This document shows positions 19,112-28,358 of a stretch of 64,000 nucleotides of DNA, in pieces. A program made the position numbers and the translations under genes. Where the stretch lies: the NCBI GenBank assembly GCA_949524905.1, contig CATINC010000017.1:124001-188000 (forward strand). Direction: 5' to 3'. The stretch comes from Opitutia bacterium UBA7350 (lineage in GTDB: Bacteria > Verrucomicrobiota > Verrucomicrobiia > Opitutales > Coraliomargaritaceae). Position 1 is the stretch's first letter. Every line of letters starts with the position of its first letter. The notes under the pieces are model-generated. The model saw only the letters and a list, made by a program, of their open reading frames with translations. It was not told the origin of the DNA and made no database searches.

Positions 19112-22100
19112 CTAAGGTTTGAGGGTGACAGCAATGACATCGACGAGATCAGACTGCATTTCCTTAGAAAGTTTTATTTTGAGCGTGTCTTTTTGAAGCT
19201 CGAATGGAAGAGCGGCATTGTCGGAAAGCAAAAGCACGGATTTTACGCCATGAACACCTTTCAGCGTAAGGATTTCATCTTTACGTTCTTTTTGGTCCTC
19301 CGGAAAGGGGCCTTTCCAGGAATGTTTTTTGTACTTGGGTTGGTGAAAGAGGTATCGGGTATTTCCTTTTGAGGTGGCGTGGGTTGAAGCAGACTCTCCG
19401 ATCGGCAGAGGTTTTGTTTGCATGACGGCGGGGCGATGTGTGCGCATCCAATTTGCAACCACAGCCATATTTTCGTATGACTCGGGAGAAAGTTCACCAT
19501 TCTTGTCAGGACCAATACTGAGTAGATAATTGATTCCTAAGGAGCGGCATCGTGCAAGGTCGCCTAGGATTTTAGCATTATCTCGGAAACGGGCCCAGGA
19601 ATTGTAACCCCAGGTATAAGTCCATTTGTCGCAAAACTCAGCCCATTCACTGGTAGGGCGTTTAAGATTCAAGTGAGTCTCATAGGTTCGGAAGTCACCT
19701 TTATTGTGAAGGCGGGGATTCATAACGACTCCAGGTTGTAGTTGAAGAATACGTTCGCGACTGATCGCAACTTTACCATCGGCATCCGTTATGCGGCCAT
19801 CAAACCAGAGGAGGTCAATTTTCCCGTAGCGGGTAAGTAATTCCTCCACCTGATTACGCACAAGAATGGCGTATTGATTTTGGTGGGCGATTTTTCCTTC
19901 TGCGTCTAGGAATTTTTTTCGGGGTTGAAGATCTGCGTTTAATTGCGGCAACTCTGGGTTTAATTTAGCAGTGCGATAATACATGAAATTCATGTAGTTG
20001 CGGTCAAAATACCAATTTGGAGGGGAGTAATAGAGCCCTACTTTTAGGCCGTGCTTGCGACAGGCTTCAATGAAGGGGCGGACAAGGTCGCGACCCTTAG
20101 CGTATAATTTTGTGTTAAATGTGTTGGCATCACTAGGCCACAAAGAAAAGCCCTCGTGGTGTTGAACGGTTAAAACGGCATAGGTAAAGCCGGCTTTTTT
20201 TGCCGCGGTAATCCATTTTTCGGGATCATACGTTTTTGGGGATGGGTTAAATGATTTTGCGAGGTCGAAGTATTGGTTGGGTGTTATGAGGGCGTCTCCT
20301 TCTTTTTGGTAATCTTGCTCATGGAGGATGCGCTCTCGTTCGGCAGGATCCTCAATGCGTGTATCGCGATACTTCATCCCCTGGATCATAGGCCAGGAGA
20401 CATCTTTAAGATTTCCAACTGTATGGAGCCCCCAATGAATGAAGAGACCAAAGCCTGCTTTTGGAAACCACTGGGCATCCGGGTGTGAATTTTGCTTAAA
20501 AGGGGCCGACTCTTGTTTGACGCCAATCATCTCATGTTGTGCCTTTGCTTGGCTGGTATGGATGCTGTCTTCCCACGCGGGTACGTATTTTCGGAAAGTA
20601 TCGGTATAGGTGCCGATTTTATCTAGGGGGATAGGAGAAAAATCCGGAATTTTTTGATAAAGGGTGGAGTTCTCGGGCAAGCTAAAGTCGAGCCGAGCAA
20701 GGTCTTTGAATTCGAGTGCATCAAAGACAGCATTGTTTTGTTGGGTAACTTTTGGTTCACCGTTTGTTTTATAGATATCACGACAATTGACATAGGCATT
20801 CATCGAGACGCGATTGCGTTTTGGCTGACTGGGATGGTCCTCGAGAATGTTTACGAGGGTTGGGTAGCGTTCGCTGTAAGGTGGAGACTGATAGCGCACG
20901 GCTTTGAGGCGGTTTGTGTAAAGGCCATCCGGTGCGGTGGCAGCTTTGAAGAATTTTTTATTCCAGGTGGTAAAGGGAGAACTCGCGTAGAGAGCATAGC
21001 GGCAATCTACAAAGATATTTTGCTCAATGATGTTGTCGTTTCCGCCGTTGATGACGACTGCAGCACGATCGCGTCCAACACGGAAAAAGAGATTTCCGTA
21101 AACGTGTGTGCCACAGGCCCAGTCATCGATATAAATACCGGAGGATCCGCGGGTCCGCTCCGATTCGATGCCACCAGAGGCCACAGCGACGTGATGCACA
21201 AAGTTGTGGTAAATCTTGTTGCCAAATTCGGAGGGGTCACGCCCCATGTAGAACCATCCTCCTTCGTTACTTTCCTGCATAACATGGTGGACATGATTCT
21301 GGCGAATGATGTGGTCATTGCCATGCAGGTAGATTGCCATATCTGGAGCCTGATGAATGTGGTTATTCTCAATAATATTGCCGACTCCTTCAAGGTTGAT
21401 GCCAGCTCGATAGGTACGGTCGAGGCGATTGTAGTGTCGGATGTCACAATTTCGAACGACGTTATTTCCAGGTTCAAGGGTTAGCCGGTCGCCGCCGCCC
21501 ATACTAATCCCGCCGGCTCCAGTGTTGTAAATATCACAGCTTTCAATGAGATGATGACTGCCGGAATTTCTATTAAAGGTGCTGTTTTCGTAGATATGCT
21601 CGTGCCAGCTACCTAACTGATAAGAAATGGGTTTTCCGGTGAAATTGTGGCGGTATATTTTATCTGGCGCGATTCCCTGACCCATGCAGATGGCAACAGT
21701 CCCGAGGTTGCGTAACTTGCAACCTTGAATTTTTATATGACTACCTCCTTCGGTATAGATACCGATACCTCGAGAATTTTCAATATTGAGATTTCTAAAA
21801 ACAACATGCTCGACATTTTCCAGAATGATCAAGGGATCTTCCATTAAGGATATTGCCAGATCCTCGGTGAGATTTTCACGATGGGGATAAAAGTATAGGA
21901 TGCCGTTTTGCCGATCGACATAATATTCGCCGGGGTGATCGAGTTCTTCCAAGAGATTTTTTACAAAATAATTGGAATATTCGGTGCCTGCTTTAACACC
22001 GTATAAATGAGCACCTGCTAGTTCAATTTCATTTGCGCTAGCATCAATGGATTTTATTCGCAGGGTGTCATCCGCCCAGGCGGTACCAAAATTACCAGAC

Positions 22101-22825
22101 ACGAATATATCATCTTTAAATTCCCATAAATCATGGCGTTTATCGAGATAATTAAACCTAGCACCACGGTTGGAGAAGTCGCCATTTTTAGGTATAGAAC
22201 CCGGATCGATTACTGTGCCAATCGGTGTGAATCCTTGGTTAGGCCAACGAGCCAAGTGGTAGGCATGGTCTCCGATGAATAGTTCAAGGCCCGGATTTTG
22301 GTATGGGCGTCGGAATCCCCGAGTTTTAACTTCCCCGTAATGGTGAATGCCTAAACTTTGAAGGTTTATTTTCCGGATGTGTGCACGTGCAAATGGATCT
22401 ATAATACGATCGAGAATCTCCGGATCATGGATAGGCTGAGTTTTGGAGAAGGGGATATGGGTGCCTCCCAAAATTTTTACAGTGTCGGGCTCAAGCGCCG
22501 CATAGATGATTTCGGACCCCTCAAATCCGGAATCCCTCGAATCGAGCTTAAGGGACTGGCTTAAGGCATATTGCCCTGGGAGTAACCATATGTGTGCGGG
22601 TCCATCTTTTTTATTCAGTACGCGTAGGGCGTCACGTGCACGATTAAGTGTTTTGAAGGCTCGGTTTTTGCTACGCCCATCGGCAGTATCATCGCCGCCT
22701 GGACTGATGAAAAATTCAATGGGTTCGTTAGCTGCAAATAAACTATAGGAGGGTATCAAATGACATCCTAAAGTTGCTAGGAAATAACAGAATACTCGGG
22801 TGAGGATTTTTGCTGACTGCTTCAC
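19112..22825 (-). CDS. Secreted two-domain glycosidase: GH141-like beta-helix fused to GH29 alpha-L-fucosidase
   Basis: This 1237-residue protein has an N-terminal signal peptide ending near residue 32 (SYSLFAANE). Residues about 33-740 form a right-handed beta-helix glycosidase similar to GH141, the family of the RG-II alpha-L-fucosidase BT1002 (FFISPGGDDTADGRSKNRAF, then many N-rich coils). Residues about 778-1237 are a GH29 alpha-L-fucosidase with FPKAGFGLFIHWGLHT, TVQHHEGFSLW and the LLWFDGR segment, whose Asp near residue 1008 is the expected nucleophile. It is the last gene of the six-gene operon, 15 bp after GH95. Both halves read in one uninterrupted frame, so this is a true fusion. 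It probably removes differently linked fucoses from one polysaccharide. Confidence 0.9.
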   Translation of the reverse strand: MKQSAKILTRVFCYFLATLGCHLIPSYSLFAANEPIEFFISPGGDDTADGRSKNRAFKTLNRARDALRVLNKKDGPAHIWLLPGQYALSQSLKLDSRDSGFEGSEIIYAALEPDTVKILGGTHIPFSKTQPIHDPEILDRIIDPFARAHIRKINLQSLGIHHYGEVKTRGFRRPYQNPGLELFIGDHAYHLARWPNQGFTPIGTVIDPGSIPKNGDFSNRGARFNYLDKRHDLWEFKDDIFVSGNFGTAWADDTLRIKSIDASANEIELAGAHLYGVKAGTEYSNYFVKNLLEELDHPGEYYVDRQNGILYFYPHRENLTEDLAISLMEDPLIILENVEHVVFRNLNIENSRGIGIYTEGGSHIKIQGCKLRNLGTVAICMGQGIAPDKIYRHNFTGKPISYQLGSWHEHIYENSTFNRNSGSHHLIESCDIYNTGAGGISMGGGDRLTLEPGNNVVRNCDIRHYNRLDRTYRAGINLEGVGNIIENNHIHQAPDMAIYLHGNDHIIRQNHVHHVMQESNEGGWFYMGRDPSEFGNKIYHNFVHHVAVASGGIESERTRGSSGIYIDDWACGTHVYGNLFFRVGRDRAAVVINGGNDNIIEQNIFVDCRYALYASSPFTTWNKKFFKAATAPDGLYTNRLKAVRYQSPPYSERYPTLVNILEDHPSQPKRNRVSMNAYVNCRDIYKTNGEPKVTQQNNAVFDALEFKDLARLDFSLPENSTLYQKIPDFSPIPLDKIGTYTDTFRKYVPAWEDSIHTSQAKAQHEMIGVKQESAPFKQNSHPDAQWFPKAGFGLFIHWGLHTVGNLKDVSWPMIQGMKYRDTRIEDPAERERILHEQDYQKEGDALITPNQYFDLAKSFNPSPKTYDPEKWITAAKKAGFTYAVLTVQHHEGFSLWPSDANTFNTKLYAKGRDLVRPFIEACRKHGLKVGLYYSPPNWYFDRNYMNFMYYRTAKLNPELPQLNADLQPRKKFLDAEGKIAHQNQYAILVRNQVEELLTRYGKIDLLWFDGRITDADGKVAISRERILQLQPGVVMNPRLHNKGDFRTYETHLNLKRPTSEWAEFCDKWTYTWGYNSWARFRDNAKILGDLARCRSLGINYLLSIGPDKNGELSPESYENMAVVANWMRTHRPAVMQTKPLPIGESASTHATSKGNTRYLFHQPKYKKHSWKGPFPEDQKERKDEILTLKGVHGVKSVLLLSDNAALPFELQKDTLKIKLSKEMQSDLVDVIAVTLKP

Positions 22826-22840
22826 TGATATTGATTAAAT

Positions 22841-25381
22841 TTAATGGGTTACAATGTGATGAACTTCTCCGTTGATTCGCACGGAGAGTTTTTTTTGATT
22901 GGGGGACAGAACCTCATAGTGGGTGACTTTGCTATCTTCCCAGTGCAAATTAACCGTAAGATTTCCGCGTGCTCGAAGACCGGTTGCAGATCCGTTTTTC
23001 CATGCCTTGGGGAGAGCTGGTAAAAATTCAAGGGTATCTTCATGTGATTGAAGAAGCATCTCAGCAATCGCGGCAGTCGCACCGAAGTTTCCATCTATTT
23101 GCATGGGTGGATGCAGTCCGAAAAGGTTTGGGCAGGTGTTTCTTTGGGAAAAGAGTTGTTGGAGCATCTGATATGCTTTGTCTGGATCTTGAAGTCGGGC
23201 ATAAAGTGCTGCGCGCCAAGCAAAAGACCATTCACGGACGTCACTCTGCGGTTTGATGCCCCTTGCGTCGAGGGAGACTTTTGCGGCCTCAGCCAGTTCC
23301 GGTGTTTTATGGATACTAATTTGCTGCCCGGGAAATACAGCAAATAGATGAGAAGTATGGCGATGCCGGTCACTGGGAGAATCAAGGGCATTAACTTCTC
23401 GTTTATCGTCTAAGCCCAAGCCCTCAATGAGTAGACAATGATTCAACAAGGGAAGGAGGCTGGGGTCTTTTGCGCTGAGTAAATCTAAGTTTGTAAAGAC
23501 GGGGTTCTGTAAATGTTTGGCGAGGCAGCTTTCCCTCGCAAGTGATGACCACTGAATCAGTTTATTTAAGCCTTCAAAGAGAGCGGAGGTATCGGATGGA
23601 GATTGTTGAAGTCGATTCTGATGTTGCGGATTGAATGAGTGCCACACAAAATGTGCCACAGGGTCAGTGCTTGAATCGGCTTTAATGAGACGTTCGATGA
23701 GCGATGCTGCAGTCTTTTTAAAGTCAGTCTTTGGTTTAAAGGAGCGTGGACTTTTTTCATGCATCCATTCCTTCAGTTGTCCCCAGCTTCCGATGGATGG
23801 TGCTAAAAGTTTATTCTTAAGTTGAGCGACATGGTCTCGGAATTCGTTGTCCAATTTCAGGATATCTGCGGCTTGAATGTAATGAGTGAAGAGGTCGTAA
23901 ACGATTTGTTGGCTGTGGCTGATTCCATCCTCAACAGGGCCGTGCTCGGGTGACCAATCTTTCGGAACAACCAGCCTTCCGTTAGTGAGGGGCTTCAATT
24001 GTCGGTCCCAGAATTGACAGGTCTCCTTCATAATAGGATAGGCCACCTCGCGCAAAAAATCCTCGTTTTGATTAAAAGCGTAATGTTCCCAGAGGTGTTG
24101 GCAGTACCAAGCATTAGCGGTCTTGTTCCATTTCCAACCCATGCCTCCGGTGATGTTATGGGAAGTGCGAAGTGCGAAACCAACAGAGTTTGGCTTGCCT
24201 TCAGAGTCGTAAAATTCTCTAGCGGTAGCGGTTAGTTCTCGCCAAGAGGGGAGTTGGCTTTTGATGAGATCAAAAAAAGGCGTATGGCACTCGCTCAGAT
24301 TGGTGATTTCTGCCGGCCAGTAATTCATCTGGACGTTTATGTTGGTGTGGTAGTCGCTATTCCATGCGGGATTATTTCTGTAATTCCAAAGTCCTTGCAG
24401 ATTTGCGGGAAGACCCCCTGGGCGGGAGGAGGCAATCAAGAGGTAGCGCCCGTATTGAAAAAAGAGCCTTTCGAATTCGGGGTCTGGGCTGTGGAAGGCT
24501 TGAAGCTTGCGTTTATCGGTAGGCAAAGCGCGTTGGATGATACTGGAACTTCCAAGGTTTAGATTGACCCGTCCAAAGAGGGCACGGTAGTCCGCAAGAT
24601 GAGCTTCCTTGAGACTGACATATCGGGTCGTGCTTGCATGATTAATTTGTTGATTGAGTCGATAGTGTGGGGCTTCCCCGGTATATTTGCTTTCAAAGTC
24701 GGGCTTATAGTCGGTGCCGCAAGCGATTAAAATACGAAGGGCATCACAGTTTTTGAAATCCAAGCGAACGGAATTTTCTAAGGAGATTGGCACGATGCTG
24801 CCGCCTTCATTAATAAGTAAAATCTGCCATTCAAATTTGCGTCCATTTTCAAGTGTGCCAGACGCTATGATTTTGTTGTGACCTGCAAGCACGTACGATG
24901 CCTGATGTGAATCTATCAATTCAACGCTGCCATGATAGGCTTCGGCCTGACTGGCACTAAATCGAGCGACCAGCAGATCGTCGGGATGGCTGCAGAAAAA
25001 TTCTCGCTCATAGTGGACACCATTCGAGTCATAACTTACCTTCACTAATGCTTTTGAAAGGTCCAATCCTCGATGGTAATTACTGGTATTCTGATGATCT
25101 GGCAGGTGTATGACGGCATCCCCAAAAAACTGATAAGATCCCATCTTCTGTTGATCACCAGACCAGAGGCTGTCTTCACTGAGAATCAGGCGTTCACGGG
25201 CGGGATTTCCGACAACCAATGCTCCCATACGTCCATTGCCGATCGGCAAAGCTTCGGTGATGGGTTTGAGTTCCGAGGCGGGGTGCTCGTACCACATCAA
25301 GAGCGTGGGGTCGGCATAAACCAGAGAAGCTAATAAACTAGAGACAGCGAAAAAGCGTGCGTATGAAAACGCGGTATTCAT
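22841..25381 (-). CDS. GH95-family glycosidase (alpha-L-fucosidase/alpha-L-galactosidase)
   Basis: This 846-residue exported enzyme has a signal peptide to about residue 23. The N-terminal beta-sandwich contains the family signature EALPIGNGRMGALVVG, followed by the (alpha/alpha)6 barrel. Active-site segments of GH95 are visible: NINVQMNYWPAEITNLSEC with its paired Asn residues, WSPEHG with Glu near 478, and QIDGNFGATAAIAEML with Asp near 762. GH95 inverts alpha-1,2-L-fucosidic or alpha-L-galactosidic bonds. It overlaps the upstream acetylesterase gene by 4 bp (25378-25381), so the two are translationally coupled. It would work with the GH29/GH141 fusion in fucose release. Confidence 0.93.
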   Translation of the reverse strand: MNTAFSYARFFAVSSLLASLVYADPTLLMWYEHPASELKPITEALPIGNGRMGALVVGNPARERLILSEDSLWSGDQQKMGSYQFFGDAVIHLPDHQNTSNYHRGLDLSKALVKVSYDSNGVHYEREFFCSHPDDLLVARFSASQAEAYHGSVELIDSHQASYVLAGHNKIIASGTLENGRKFEWQILLINEGGSIVPISLENSVRLDFKNCDALRILIACGTDYKPDFESKYTGEAPHYRLNQQINHASTTRYVSLKEAHLADYRALFGRVNLNLGSSSIIQRALPTDKRKLQAFHSPDPEFERLFFQYGRYLLIASSRPGGLPANLQGLWNYRNNPAWNSDYHTNINVQMNYWPAEITNLSECHTPFFDLIKSQLPSWRELTATAREFYDSEGKPNSVGFALRTSHNITGGMGWKWNKTANAWYCQHLWEHYAFNQNEDFLREVAYPIMKETCQFWDRQLKPLTNGRLVVPKDWSPEHGPVEDGISHSQQIVYDLFTHYIQAADILKLDNEFRDHVAQLKNKLLAPSIGSWGQLKEWMHEKSPRSFKPKTDFKKTAASLIERLIKADSSTDPVAHFVWHSFNPQHQNRLQQSPSDTSALFEGLNKLIQWSSLARESCLAKHLQNPVFTNLDLLSAKDPSLLPLLNHCLLIEGLGLDDKREVNALDSPSDRHRHTSHLFAVFPGQQISIHKTPELAEAAKVSLDARGIKPQSDVREWSFAWRAALYARLQDPDKAYQMLQQLFSQRNTCPNLFGLHPPMQIDGNFGATAAIAEMLLQSHEDTLEFLPALPKAWKNGSATGLRARGNLTVNLHWEDSKVTHYEVLSPNQKKLSVRINGEVHHIVTH

Positions 25382-26967
25382 TTGGAAGCGCGATATAATT
25401 TTATGGGTGGGGCATCCGTGCGAAAAGGGGAAGCAGGTAAACCCTCACGATTGTAGAGGTTTACCTCTGGAATCTTTTTCCATCCGTAGCGAACGGCTAT
25501 GGGCTTTGCGACATTATTACTAGAAATGACAACGGTATTACCTTCAATACGGGCATGGGCCTTAACAAAAGATTTCCCATCACCTGAAAGTGTGAAGCCT
25601 CTGAGTGGGCCATCTTTAGCAAGGAGTCCTGAACCGCAATGGGTAAAGGTCAGGATCGCTTCACGACCCTCAAGCTGCATGGATTTATAAAGAGGGCCCG
25701 AATAAGTGATCGCCTCATCGTAGGCAAGTGCTCGAGCTGCCAGCGCGAGCCGTTCGCCAACAGGTCGTTTGTTGGTAGGATGAATATCGCCTGGGTCTCC
25801 AACATCGGTAGTAACCGCCATGGCAGTGTTACTGACGGTCTGGAGAGTTTGGAATTGAGCTTCGCGGATTTCTGGATTCATCCAATTGTGTGGTGCAATT
25901 TGCACGAAGAGAAAAGGAAAGTTACCAAGACCCCATTCGGCACGCCAACTATCGATCATAGCAGAGAAGCGCTGGTTATAACTCAATGCTTCGGGTATAC
26001 CTGAGTTGGATTCACCCTGATACCAGATAACTCCTTTTATCCCGTATGGGATAATGGGATGAATCATCCCATTAAAGAGCCCGGTGGGGCGATTCTTGCT
26101 GGTTGCAGGATTTACGGGTGGGCGGGGTGGTTTCGGCTTTTTTTTGCCTGCTTCCTCGGCGGCGCGGTATGCTTCTTGCCATCCCGCCATGAGGTCAGGT
26201 TCAGACGCTTGGTAAGCTGTAAGTCGTGCTGGGTAGGTTTGGATTTCCTTTAATTGCTTTTCAAGAGTTTTTGGGAAAAAGCGTTTCTGTATTTCATATG
26301 AAGTCCAAGCCTGCACGGGAGTTCCGCCCCAAGTAGCGTGAATAATACCAATTGGGACATCGATAGCTTGAAATAATTCTGATGCGAAAAAATAACCGAC
26401 TGCCGAGAAATCTAAAACGGATTCAGGGTTACAGACCTTCCATTCTCCGCTGACTTCACTTAAACGGGTATCGGAATTAGCACGCGCGACTTGGAATTCC
26501 CGAATCTTTGGATATGTAGCACGAGCTGCCTCCGCTAAGTAATGATCGATGGGTTGTTGACCTGCTCGAAGCCCAAGCTGGCGCTCCATATTCGATTGAC
26601 CGCTACAGATCCAAACTTCGCCCACCATAAGGTCTTTAAGGCGAATGATATTTTCACCCTGAATCGTCATGGTATCTGGTCCTCCGGCAGGCATTGCGGG
26701 AAGCTGCAGGTGCCATTTTCCATTCCTAGTGGTGGTGGAAGTTTGATGCTTCCTAAAAGTCACCTCAATAACTTCACCCTCGTCGGCGGTGCCCCAAATT
26801 GAAATGGGAATGCCCCGTTGAAGAACGGCATGATCGCAGAAAAGCGGATTGAGGCGAAGTTCAGCCTGAGATTTGCTTAGAGGGCAGAGCGCTAGCGCCA
26901 GAAAAGTAAGAGCGCAAGTGATTCGGTATAAAGGCGATCGTTTGCAGTAAATGTACTTTAGGTTCAC
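25378..26967 (-). CDS. Secreted sialate O-acetylesterase-family (SASA) carbohydrate esterase
   Basis: This 529-residue exported SGNH-type esterase has a signal peptide ending near residue 35 (CPLSKSQAE). The catalytic Ser is in ICSGQSNMERQL near residue 125, the GVIWYQGESNS block is near residue 310, and the Asp-His pair DIHPTNKRPVGERL is near residue 395. Family members remove acetyl groups from sialic acid or plant and algal glycans. Here the neighbours point to O-acetyl groups on a fucan. It overlaps both its upstream sulfatase and downstream GH95 genes by 4 bp, a chain of ATGA-coupled cistrons. Confidence 0.93.
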   Translation of the reverse strand: MNLKYIYCKRSPLYRITCALTFLALALCPLSKSQAELRLNPLFCDHAVLQRGIPISIWGTADEGEVIEVTFRKHQTSTTTRNGKWHLQLPAMPAGGPDTMTIQGENIIRLKDLMVGEVWICSGQSNMERQLGLRAGQQPIDHYLAEAARATYPKIREFQVARANSDTRLSEVSGEWKVCNPESVLDFSAVGYFFASELFQAIDVPIGIIHATWGGTPVQAWTSYEIQKRFFPKTLEKQLKEIQTYPARLTAYQASEPDLMAGWQEAYRAAEEAGKKKPKPPRPPVNPATSKNRPTGLFNGMIHPIIPYGIKGVIWYQGESNSGIPEALSYNQRFSAMIDSWRAEWGLGNFPFLFVQIAPHNWMNPEIREAQFQTLQTVSNTAMAVTTDVGDPGDIHPTNKRPVGERLALAARALAYDEAITYSGPLYKSMQLEGREAILTFTHCGSGLLAKDGPLRGFTLSGDGKSFVKAHARIEGNTVVISSNNVAKPIAVRYGWKKIPEVNLYNREGLPASPFRTDAPPIKLYRASK

Positions 26968-28358
26968 TTCTTTTTCAAATAGCGGGTTTCTGCACCAGAC
27001 TGCTCGAGGTAATCAAGCATCATGCCGTAAAGTTTTGCGGTGAGTTTTGGTTGTTTGAGCGCGAGATTTTTGGTCTCACCCAAATCCTGGGACAGATCAA
27101 AGAGTTCGAGGCGGTCTTCTCTCCAGGTCTTAACGAGTTTATGGTTGCCCAGGATAAGCGCACTCTGAGGCAAGCGGTCGGCGGCATGGTGAAAAAAGAG
27201 GAAGGGGCGTGGGCGCTCAATCCTGCCGTCTCCGCTTAAAAGCGGTTTCAGACTCGCGCCTTCTACTTTTTCAGGTAACCGCTGTGAGTAATCTGCCCAG
27301 TCCGCAAAGGTGGGGAAAAGATCCAGGCCGCTCACTGGTTCGGAGCATCGAGCTCCTGGAGTGATATCAGGACCGGCAATGATTAAAGGGATGCGAATGC
27401 CGCCTTCATACATGGTGCTTTTATAGCCTCGCAGGGGGTGATTACGCGGAAGGGCAGCGTGGGGTTGCCCAGGGACGCGCTTCGTGCCACCATTGTCAGA
27501 CATAAAGACCAAGTAGGTATAGTCTTCGATGCCAAGTGCTTGAACTTTGTCTATTATGAGACCCAGTCCGGTATCCAGATCCTCGGTCATTGCAGCAAAT
27601 TCTGGCATCGTATGCCGAGTGTCATCATTGGCATCGGGGTATTGGTCGAAGGTTTTTTGCTGATAGTAAACCGAAAGATGGACGGCGTAGTGGGAAAGTT
27701 GAATAAAAAATGGATTTCCTGCTCGGGTTTGTTTCTCCATGAAATCACAGCTCTGCTGCGTAAGGCTGAATATTTTTTTGGGATCCTCGGCGGGGTGGGC
27801 ATCCCGTTCACGCTTCCGTTCTTTTTGGACATCGTAGCCGCCCTCGTTGTTTGATGTGATTCCATCACTGTGGTCATAACCCATTTCCTGTGGGCTAATC
27901 TTGTCGTAACGAAGATCCCATTTGCCGAAATGAGCGGTCTGGTATTTTGGATCGGCACGCTTGAGCATTTGAACGAGGTTCAGTTGCTTGCGGTAGGTGC
28001 GGGTCCAATTTTCGCGATCCCGATTATACATATGGTGAACCACGTCCTGCCCGATTTGGAGACTGCGTCGAGTGGGGCAACAGAAGGGCGCAGGGGCATA
28101 AGCATGACTAAAGGTCATCCCATTTGCGGCGAGACGTTCAAGATTAGGTGTGCGGTAATAATTGCTCCGAGTGCGTGCATCATCTGGTAGCATTTGCAAA
28201 GAAGTTCCCACCCAACTCTGGTCATCCGTTAAAATAAAGATGATGTTAGGGGACTTTTGGGGACTGGAATGCAGAATGGATGCGATGCCCCCAAGGAGGA
28301 TGCCTCCCATTAAAACGAACTTCAGGTAGCTTGGATCAAAGGGTCTCAGGTTTTTCAT
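26964..28358 (-). CDS. Secreted type I sulfatase (formylglycine-dependent)
   Basis: This 464-residue sulfatase has an N-terminal signal or anchor segment (residues 13-32) and then PNIIFILTDDQSW with the metal-binding Asp pair. The active-site motif is CCPTRRS, fitting C-x-P-x-R, so the first Cys near residue 93 must be converted to formylglycine by a maturase not encoded in this window. The second metal site FMSDNGG and a GGIRIPLIIAGP region are present. It hydrolyses sulfate esters, presumably on a fucan or galactan. It is coupled by 4-bp overlaps with the FAD oxidoreductase upstream and the esterase downstream. The S1 subfamily cannot be set by eye. Confidence 0.93.
   Translation of the reverse strand: MKNLRPFDPSYLKFVLMGGILLGGIASILHSSPQKSPNIIFILTDDQSWVGTSLQMLPDDARTRSNYYRTPNLERLAANGMTFSHAYAPAPFCCPTRRSLQIGQDVVHHMYNRDRENWTRTYRKQLNLVQMLKRADPKYQTAHFGKWDLRYDKISPQEMGYDHSDGITSNNEGGYDVQKERKRERDAHPAEDPKKIFSLTQQSCDFMEKQTRAGNPFFIQLSHYAVHLSVYYQQKTFDQYPDANDDTRHTMPEFAAMTEDLDTGLGLIIDKVQALGIEDYTYLVFMSDNGGTKRVPGQPHAALPRNHPLRGYKSTMYEGGIRIPLIIAGPDITPGARCSEPVSGLDLFPTFADWADYSQRLPEKVEGASLKPLLSGDGRIERPRPFLFFHHAADRLPQSALILGNHKLVKTWREDRLELFDLSQDLGETKNLALKQPKLTAKLYGMMLDYLEQSGAETRYLKKK

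Noticed and set aside
20654-21484. A 276-codon frame opposite the GH141/GH29 fusion
   Set aside because: It lies within a clear beta-helix coding region; its hydrophobic, Ile/Val-rich product reflects the complement of Asn-rich repeats.
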